Source: Pseudomonadota bacterium
GTDB lineage: Bacteria > Pseudomonadota > Gammaproteobacteria > Xanthomonadales > Ahniellaceae
Reading direction: 5' to 3'
DNA length: 64,000 nucleotides
Assembly (NCBI GenBank): GCA_022843465.1
Contig: JALHNO010000001.1
Span: forward strand, 260,787-324,786
The notes beneath the pieces are model-generated. The model saw nothing but the letters and a program-made list of their open reading frames with translations, searched no databases and was not told the origin of the DNA. Made by a program: the position numbers and the translations under genes. Shown one piece after another: positions 54,961-61,266 of the stretch; position 1 is the stretch's first letter, and each line of letters starts with the position of its first letter.

Positions 54961-55377
54961 GAATCGTAGGATGTGCTGGGGCCGCAGGCCGAAGCGCATC
55001 AATTGGCGGAAGATCGGTACTGTTCGAACTCGTCGAACTCGTCGAACTTGTCGAATTCGTCACGAAGATCCAGGGCCAGCTTGCTCCGCAAGCGCCGTCG
55101 CTGCGCGCCGACACAGAGCTTTCACTCGCTTACGCGAGCGAGTCACTTTCTCTTGCGTGGCCAAGAGAAAGTAACCAAAGAGAAGGCCACCCCACAGCGC
55201 CGCCCTTCAGGCATCCTGCCTTCCGGGTTCGTGCTCGGTGGCCGCGGTCGACGATTGCACGTCCATGTGCAAGCGTCGCCTGAGCGACATCCTGTCGCTC
55301 ACCCTTCGGGCTCACCGTCCACCGATCACCGGCGCAGAGGGGCCCCGTTGAAGAGCGCGCGCTTCCTGCGCGCAGAA

Positions 55378-55473
55378 GCCAAAGCCAAAGCCAAAGCCAA
55401 AGCCAAAGCCAAAGCCAAAGCCAAAGCCAAAGCCAAAGCCAAAGCCAAAGCCAAAGCCAAAGCCAAAGCCAAA
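55378..55473. repeat. Hexamer tandem array, 16 perfect copies of GCCAAA
   Basis: 96 uninterrupted bases. One reading gives Lys-Ala repeats and the reverse gives Leu-Trp repeats, but no frame here has a ribosome site or domain. It occupies the centre of the large palindrome. Copy number is likely to vary between strains. Confidence 0.95.
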
Positions 55474-55755
55474 GCCATGATCCCGGCTGCCTCGCTCTGC
55501 TCCTGAGCTTCTGCGCGCCGGGAGCGCGCTTCTTTTCCCAGGGGCCCCTCAGCGCCGGTGATCGGTGGTCGCGATCAGCACGCAGTGTGGCCGCATGGAT
55601 GCGGCCAGTCGGCGATCGCACAGGGCGAGCGCATGGATGCCCGAGGTAGAGCAACGCAGGAGCAGTTGCCGAATGCCGGGCCGGGCGCCGTCCACCAGGG
55701 ACGGTTTGCGAAGCGCCGTTCGGAACGAAACCAGCGTGGGGTGGCCTTCTTTTGG

Positions 55756-55789
55756 GTTACCTTTTCTTGGCCACGCAAGAAAAGGTAAC
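55756..55789. repeat. Perfect 14-bp hairpin in the right palindrome arm
   Basis: GTTACCTTTTCTTG (55756-55769) pairs with CAAGAAAAGGTAAC (55776-55789) around GCCACG. A related 11-bp hairpin in the left arm is at 55145-55172 (ACTTTCTCTTG, loop CGTGGC). These are the hairpin elements often mis-annotated as short proteins in this bacterial group. Confidence 0.8.
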
Positions 55790-55991
55790 TCGCTCGCGTA
55801 AGCGAGTGAAAGCTCTTTGGCATCGCAGAGCGATGACGCATGCGAAGCATGCTGGCTCTGGATCTTCGTGATGAGTTCGACGAGTTCGACGAGTTCGAAC
55901 AGTACCGATCTTCCGCCAATTGATGCGCTTCGGCCTGCGGCCTCAGCACATCCTACGGTTCAATCGTAGAGCAGACGGCATCGCAACGTCG

Positions 55992-56184
55992 CCCTCATCC
56001 CCGGCCCTTCTCCCGCAGGCGGGAGAAGGGAGCAAAGCGGCCCTCATCCCCGGCCCTTCTCCCGCAGGCAGGAGAAGGGAGCAAAGCGGCCCTCATCCCC
56101 GACCCTTCTCCCGCAGGCGGGAGAAGCGGGCAAAGCGGCCCTCATCACGGGCCCTTCTCGCGCAGGCGGGAGTAGGGAGCAAGG
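55992..56184. repeat. Four tandem copies of a 49-base hairpin unit
   Basis: Units run 55992-56040, 56041-56089, 56090-56138 and a partial, diverged 56139-56184. Each starts CCCTCATCCCCG and contains CCCTTCTCCCGC, two bases, then GCGGGAGAAGGG or a near variant, a 12-base-pair stem. The copies end about 90 bases upstream of the permease start and could shape its transcription. Confidence 0.9.
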
Positions 56185-56274
56185 CCGAGACTTCCTTGCC
56201 CCTGTACTTTGGTACGGTGTGAATAAGTCGTGGGGTTGGGGACACTTGCCGGAGTCTTATCTGAGCAAGCCTGC

Positions 56275-57672
56275 ATGTCCCTGTTGATCGTTCTTGCCGC
56301 GCTCAGTTTCCTGATGATCGTGGCCTACCGTGGCTACAGCGTGATCCTGTTCGCGCCGGTCGCCGCGCTCGGTGCTGTGCTGCTGGTCGATCCGTCCCTG
56401 GTCGCGCCGATGTTCACCGGCCTGTTCATGGACAAGATGGTCGGGTTTCTGAAGCTGTATTTTCCGGTGTTTCTGCTTGGGGCGGTGTTCGGCAAACTGA
56501 TCGAGATCTCGGGCTTCTCGAAGTCGATTGTTGCTGCGACGGTGCGCGTGGTCGGCGCCAGCCGGGCCATGCTGGCGATTGTCCTGGTCTGTTCGGTACT
56601 GACCTATGGTGGCGTCTCGCTGTTCGTGGTGGTGTTCGCGGTGTATCCGTTCGCGGCCGAGATGTTCCGTCAGAGCGGGATTCCCAAGCGGCTGATACCG
56701 GGCACGATCGCGCTCGGCGCCTTCACCTTCACCATGGACGCCTTGCCGGGTACGCCGCAGATCCAGAACATCATCCCGACCGCATTCTTCGGCACCAATA
56801 CCTGGGCCGCGCCCTGGCTGGGTACGATCGGCGCCATTTTCATTCTTGCGCTGGGCATGAGTTACCTGGAATGGCGCCGCCGCGCCGCGCTCAGGGCCGG
56901 CGAGGGCTATGGCGACAATCTGCTCAACGAGCCCGCCGAATTCAGCGGCGGCGGCCTCGCCAATCCGCTGATCGCGATCCTGCCGCTGGTGCTGGTCGGT
57001 GTGGCCAACAAGGTATTCACCCTGCTGATACCGCGCCACTACGGCAGCAGTCACGAGTTCATTCCGAGTGTGGTCGGTACGCCCGCGCCGGTGGTCCAGG
57101 AAGTGAGCAAGATTGCCGCAATCTGGGCGGTCGAAGGCGCCTTGCTGGTCGGCATCGCCAGCGTCCTGTTGTTGGCCTGGAAACCGGTACTCAAGAGTTT
57201 TGCAGAGGGGACACGCAGCGCAATCAGCGGCGCCATGCTGGCCGCAATGAACACCGCGTCCGAGTACGGCTTCGGCGCCGTGATCGCGGCGCTGCCCGGA
57301 TTTCTGGTAGTCGCCGAAGCGCTGTCGGCAATTCCCGATCCGCTGGTCAATGAGGCGATCACCGTCACCGCGCTGGCGGGTATTACCGGCTCGGCGTCGG
57401 GCGGCATGAGCATCGCGCTCGCCGCGATGTCGGAGACCTTCATCAGCAATGCCCAGGCGGCGAGCATTCCGATGGAGGTGCTGCACCGGGTAGCGGCCAT
57501 GGCATCGGGCGGCATGGACACCCTGCCACACAATGGCGCCGTCATCACTTTGCTGGCGGTGACCGGGCTGACCCATCGTCAGGCCTACAAGGACATTTTC
57601 GCGATCACCCTGATCAAGACCCTGGCGGTGTTCGTCGTCATCGCGACGTTCTACCTGACCGGTTGGGTGTAG
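56275..57672 (+). CDS. GntP-family permease
   Basis: 465 residues from ATG 56275; the frame starts earlier at 56230 but MSLLIVLAALSFLMIVAYRG is the usual GntP beginning. About 12-14 hydrophobic helices, with PVFLLGAVFGKLIEISGFSKSIV, TYGGVSLFVVVFAVYPFA and SASGGMSIALAAMSETF as conserved pore segments. GntP carriers import gluconate and related organic acids by proton symport; some bring in D-3-hydroxybutyrate. That second option fits the PHB-depolymerase-like enzyme encoded 2.4 kb downstream. The upstream ribosome site is weak. The next gene, a TonB receptor, starts 110 bases past the stop. Confidence 0.85.
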   Translation: MSLLIVLAALSFLMIVAYRGYSVILFAPVAALGAVLLVDPSLVAPMFTGLFMDKMVGFLKLYFPVFLLGAVFGKLIEISGFSKSIVAATVRVVGASRAMLAIVLVCSVLTYGGVSLFVVVFAVYPFAAEMFRQSGIPKRLIPGTIALGAFTFTMDALPGTPQIQNIIPTAFFGTNTWAAPWLGTIGAIFILALGMSYLEWRRRAALRAGEGYGDNLLNEPAEFSGGGLANPLIAILPLVLVGVANKVFTLLIPRHYGSSHEFIPSVVGTPAPVVQEVSKIAAIWAVEGALLVGIASVLLLAWKPVLKSFAEGTRSAISGAMLAAMNTASEYGFGAVIAALPGFLVVAEALSAIPDPLVNEAITVTALAGITGSASGGMSIALAAMSETFISNAQAASIPMEVLHRVAAMASGGMDTLPHNGAVITLLAVTGLTHRQAYKDIFAITLIKTLAVFVVIATFYLTGWV

Positions 57673-57782
57673 TCGGAAACCTTTCATCACCTTGCCGCGG
57701 TCCCGATTGGACCAAGGTACAAGTGCCCGAGCCGGGCCCAAAAGTTAAAGTCCCGTTGCACCTTCACCTGAGGATACCGATC

Positions 57783-60008
57783 ATGCGCCACGCCCGTTTG
57801 CCCCTGACCCTGGCCATCAGTTCGGCCCTGCTGCTGTTTGCTTCGTTGAATGCGAGCGCGCAGGATGCTGCCGCGGATGCCGAGGCCGACAAGAAGAAGG
57901 AAGCCAGTCAGAGTGAGCCCAGCCAGCTCGGCGCGATCACGGTATCCGCCCGCAAGCGCGAAGAGACCCTGCAGGAAGTGCCGGTCGCTGTGACCGCATT
58001 CAATGAATACGCGCTCGAGAACCTCAATGTGCGCGATCTCTCCGACATCGATGCCCAGGTGCCCAACCTGACCATCTACGCGGCCCGCGGTTCCAGTTCG
58101 ACGGTGACCGCTTATATCCGTGGCGTCGGCCAGTCCGATCCGCTCTGGGGCGTCGATCCCGGTGTCGGTGTCTATATCGATGACGTCTACATCGCCCGCC
58201 CGCAGGGTGCGCTGCTCGATGTTGTCGATGTCGATCGCATCGAGGTGCTGCGCGGCCCCCAGGGCACGCTCTATGGCAAGAACACCATCGGCGGCGCGAT
58301 CAAGTACCTGACCAAGCCGCTGAGCAATGAATTCGGTGCCACCGCCCAGGTCACCTTCGGCAGCTATACGCAGGCCGATGTGAAGGGCAGCGTCAATGTG
58401 CCGCTCGGCAGCGACGCCGTGATCGCGCGCTTCAGCGCCGCTTCGCTGAGCCGCGATGGCTATGGCGACAACCGCTTTACCCAGCAGCAGGTCAGCGACA
58501 AGGAAATCCTGGTCGCCCGCGGCACGCTCGGGTTCTATCCATCGGAAGACCTCAACTTCGTGATCTCGGCCGATTGGCTCGACGACCAGTCCGGTGTTCG
58601 CGGCGCCCAGCGTCTGAATCCGTTCAATGCCTTCGATCCGGCGCGCACGCCGCCACTGGATGATCGCTACGACATTCTCAGCGGCATGCCCAATGTCAAC
58701 GACACCCAGATGAGCGGCGCCGCCTTCACTGCCAACTGGACCGTCAATGACAGCTGGTGGTTCAAGTCGGTCACCGCCTATCGCGAATCCGATACCGATA
58801 CCTATATCGACTTCGACACACTGCCCAACAAGATCGTCGATGTGCGTGCGCTCTACGCCGATGAGCAGCTGTCGCAGGAGTTCCAGCTCAACTACCAGGG
58901 CGATCGGCTCTACGGCGTGTTCGGCCTGTATCTGTTCGATGGTGAAGCCGGCGGTACGGTGTTCAACAACTTCCGCAATCTCAGTTTCGGCACTACCAAT
59001 GGCGTGGTCTATACCAAGTCGGCAGCGGTCTACGGTGAAGGCACCTGGAGCTTCAGTGACAGTCTCAGTCTGACCGCCGGACTGCGCTTCACCGATGAAT
59101 CGAAAGAGGCTGACGTTCTCAATCAGGCCTATGCCAACGCCAACTTCACCACGCCGATCTTCACCTCGTCCGATTTCCGCGACAAGGTCAACTTCAGCAA
59201 TGTGTCGCCCAAGCTCTCGCTCGACTACACCCTGGACGATGGCACCCTGCTGTACGGACTGGTCAGTCGTGGCTTCAAGAGCGGCGGCTTCAATATCCGT
59301 GCCAATGTCGCGGCGGTGCCGGACTCGGCCAATCCGTTTGATGATGAGGTCGTCACCAGCTATGAGGTCGGCGTCAAGACCGCGTTGATGGATCAGACCC
59401 TGTTCCTCAATGCGGCCGCGTTCTACAACGACTACGAGGACATCCAGCTGTCGGTGTTCAGCGCCTATGATTCCAACGGCGACGGCACCAATGATGCATT
59501 CTTCGGTGACTTCACCAATGCCGGTGCCGCAACCGTGACCGGTCTGGAGACCGAGTTCCAGTGGATGCCGAACGAGCGCTGGAGTGTCCAGGGAAATCTC
59601 GCCACGCTCGATGCCTCGTACGACGAGTTCATCACCCGCGGCGTCGACGTCTCCGATGCGCAGAAATTCACCAATGCGCCCAAGCTGTCCGGCGCCCTCT
59701 CGGTGCAGTACAACATGGATGCCCTCGGCGGCACGCTGTCGGCACGGCTGGGCATGAGCTACCAGGACAAGGTCTATCCGACCACCGACCTCAGCGAAGA
59801 TATCGCGCAGAAGGACTATGCGGTCTACAACGCCGGCGTGATCTGGCGCAGCCCGGACAGCCCGTGGACGGTCTCCCTGCAGGGCAGCAACCTGTTCGAC
59901 AAGGACTACCGCACCACCGGCTACAACATCCCGGTGCTCGGCATCGTGACCGGTTTCTACGGTGCGCCGCGGACCTTCTCGCTCGGCGTCGGCTACCGCT
60001 GGGATTGA
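57783..60008 (+). CDS. TonB-dependent outer-membrane receptor
   Basis: 741 residues from ATG 57783, with TGAGGA upstream. The signal peptide is LPLTLAISSALLLFASLNASAQ. The plug domain is complete: GAITVSARKREETLQEVPVAVTAF (TonB-box/plug start), IRGVGQSDPLWGVDPGVGVYIDDVYIARPQGAL, and VDRIEVLRGPQGTLYGKNTIGGAIKYLT. The barrel follows and ends APRTFSLGVGYRWD. The subtype (SARKREETLQEVPVAVTAF) is the large group found in proteobacteria for sugars, aromatics and other non-siderophore ligands. Its place between a GntP permease and a secreted esterase suggests uptake of the breakdown product of that esterase. A strong GC hairpin lies just after the stop. Confidence 0.9.
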   Translation: MRHARLPLTLAISSALLLFASLNASAQDAAADAEADKKKEASQSEPSQLGAITVSARKREETLQEVPVAVTAFNEYALENLNVRDLSDIDAQVPNLTIYAARGSSSTVTAYIRGVGQSDPLWGVDPGVGVYIDDVYIARPQGALLDVVDVDRIEVLRGPQGTLYGKNTIGGAIKYLTKPLSNEFGATAQVTFGSYTQADVKGSVNVPLGSDAVIARFSAASLSRDGYGDNRFTQQQVSDKEILVARGTLGFYPSEDLNFVISADWLDDQSGVRGAQRLNPFNAFDPARTPPLDDRYDILSGMPNVNDTQMSGAAFTANWTVNDSWWFKSVTAYRESDTDTYIDFDTLPNKIVDVRALYADEQLSQEFQLNYQGDRLYGVFGLYLFDGEAGGTVFNNFRNLSFGTTNGVVYTKSAAVYGEGTWSFSDSLSLTAGLRFTDESKEADVLNQAYANANFTTPIFTSSDFRDKVNFSNVSPKLSLDYTLDDGTLLYGLVSRGFKSGGFNIRANVAAVPDSANPFDDEVVTSYEVGVKTALMDQTLFLNAAAFYNDYEDIQLSVFSAYDSNGDGTNDAFFGDFTNAGAATVTGLETEFQWMPNERWSVQGNLATLDASYDEFITRGVDVSDAQKFTNAPKLSGALSVQYNMDALGGTLSARLGMSYQDKVYPTTDLSEDIAQKDYAVYNAGVIWRSPDSPWTVSLQGSNLFDKDYRTTGYNIPVLGIVTGFYGAPRTFSLGVGYRWD

Positions 60009-60018
60009 TTGCACAACG

Positions 60019-60059
60019 GCTGCGCCGCGACTCCCGCCGGGGCGGGGTCGCGGCGCAGC
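60019..60059 (+). terminator. GC-rich hairpin after the TonB receptor gene
   Basis: GCTGCGCCGCGAC (60019-60031) pairs perfectly with GTCGCGGCGCAGC (60047-60059). No T run follows, so termination would need Rho, or the hairpin protects the 3' end of the mRNA. Confidence 0.45.
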
Positions 60060-60084
60060 GCCCTGTTGAGGCAGATACCCCGCC

Positions 60085-61149
60085 ATGGACGCGATACCGG
60101 CAATGAACACAGCGCACTGCGGCGGCCAGGCGATGTCGGGCGGGTGCGCGAACTTGGCCGGCGTATCGGCAATGCTGATCTGTCTGGGCTTGTCGGCATG
60201 TTCCGAACCCGGACCTGGCTTGCCGGCACTGCGCATCGATCCTGAGCGGGTCAGCGTCTCGGGCATTTCCTCGGGCGCCTACATGGCGCATCAGGTCCAT
60301 CTCGCATTCTCTACGCGCATTGCGGGCGCCGGTCTGATTGCCGGCGGCCCCTATGCCTGCGCAGGCGGTGATCTGTCACGCGCGCTGGAGCAGTGCATGC
60401 AGACCCGCGACAGCGGTCCTGAGGTCACGGCACTCTCGGATATTGCGCGGACGCGGGCCGCCGCTGGCAGTCTGGATCCGCTCTCGGGACTTGCCGGAGA
60501 TCGTGTATGGATCTTTCACGGCGATGCCGATTACACGGTTGCCGCGGGCGTTACTGCGACGGTTGCGCCGCTGTATGCCGCGCTCTCGGACTCCGTGCAG
60601 GTGGAACAGGTATCCCGGGCCGGTGTCGCGCATGTTTTTCCAACCGACGCTGCCGGCGGCGACTGCGACCAGACCGCGGCGCCCTTTGTCGGCAACTGTG
60701 GTTTCGATGCGGCCGGTGCGATCTTTACCGCCGTGGTCGGTGCCGCTGGCGCTCCGGCGGCGGCGCACGAGGGCACGCTGACCGCCTTCGACCAGAATCT
60801 GGTGATGGTCGACGGCAGCGACAGCACCCTGGCGGATCAGGGCTATCTCTATGTCCCCCGGCGGTGTCGCGACCAGGTGTGCGGACTGCACATCGTGTTC
60901 CATGGTTGCCAGCAGTCGGCGGAATCCATCGGCACCGAATTCATCGACAGCAGCGGCTACCCGCGCTGGGCAGATCTCGCCGACATCGTGCTGGTCTATC
61001 CGCAGACGCGATCCAGTCTGATGCCGCTCAACCCGAAGGCCTGCTGGGACTGGTGGGGCTACACCGGTGCCGACTACGACACCCGGACGGGTGCCCAGAT
61101 CGCCTGGGTCGGCCGTCTGCTGGACCACTTCGGTGTGCGCGGGCCCTGA
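60085..61149 (+). CDS. Secreted PHB-depolymerase-like esterase (lipoprotein)
   Basis: 354 residues counted from ATG 60085; ATG 60103 and 60133 are also in frame and the last gives the neatest signal peptide. All lead to the lipobox L36-S37-A38-C39. The catalytic domain has the lipase box VSVSGISSGAYMAHQ (nucleophile S62 in GISSG), a VWIFHGDADYTV segment with the catalytic Asp, and CGLHIVFHGCQQSAESIG, typical of extracellular short-chain polyhydroxyalkanoate depolymerases (PHB_depo_C) and related feruloyl-type esterases. A substrate-binding domain is absent. It may release 3-hydroxybutyrate oligomers outside the cell, matching the GntP permease and TonB receptor encoded before it. Confidence 0.75.
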   Translation: MDAIPAMNTAHCGGQAMSGGCANLAGVSAMLICLGLSACSEPGPGLPALRIDPERVSVSGISSGAYMAHQVHLAFSTRIAGAGLIAGGPYACAGGDLSRALEQCMQTRDSGPEVTALSDIARTRAAAGSLDPLSGLAGDRVWIFHGDADYTVAAGVTATVAPLYAALSDSVQVEQVSRAGVAHVFPTDAAGGDCDQTAAPFVGNCGFDAAGAIFTAVVGAAGAPAAAHEGTLTAFDQNLVMVDGSDSTLADQGYLYVPRRCRDQVCGLHIVFHGCQQSAESIGTEFIDSSGYPRWADLADIVLVYPQTRSSLMPLNPKACWDWWGYTGADYDTRTGAQIAWVGRLLDHFGVRGP

Positions 61150-61266
61150 ACGGACCGCTGACCGGCTGGGCCCATTGCGCCGGGCCTGGCGACCGCGTGT
61201 GGCGGGGATTCTTGCGGGCGGCTGGCCTTGCCCCGGTCGACCCCGCCCAGCGATTACACTCGTCGC

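Larger units (their letters stand above)
54964..55962. repeat. Roughly 1-kb interrupted palindrome
   Basis: The left arm (from about 54964: CGTAGGATGTGC, GAAGCGCATCAATTGGCGG, CTCGCTTACGCGAGCGAGT, GGCCACCCCAC) reappears as reverse complement on the right (CGCTCGCGTAAGCGAGTG at about 55791, CCGCCAATTGATGCGCTTCG at 55913, GCACATCCTACG to 55957). Inner arms also match (CACCGATCACCGGCGC near 55320, complement near 55550). The centre lies near 55460, within the GCCAAA hexamer array. Arms are imperfect, with several short gaps. Confidence 0.8.
54249..56274. repeat. 2-kb non-coding repeat island
   Basis: No credible gene is present: open frames here are low complexity and arise from short repeats. 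The island contains a nonamer array, direct repeats of a mixed unit, a large interrupted palindrome, a hexamer array and a four-copy hairpin unit, each listed separately. The last 90 bases before the permease start hold no repeat and should contain its promoter. Confidence 0.85.

Noticed and set aside
55130-55654. Minus-strand frame with Leu-Trp repeats, and plus-strand frames ending in LGHARKGNSLA
   Set aside because: They are translations of the GCCAAA array and the palindrome arms; this is a known type of false gene in xanthomonad-like genomes.
54249-56190. CRISPR array
   Set aside because: The repeats are contiguous (6, 9 and 49 bases) with no unique spacers of constant length, and no cas gene is near.
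54249-56190. Integron attC sites or a transposon
   Set aside because: There are hairpins and inverted arms, but no integrase or transposase frame and no clear target-site duplication.
57687-60266. 859-codon open frame on the minus strand
   Set aside because: It lies opposite the TonB receptor and has no ribosome site, signal peptide or domain.
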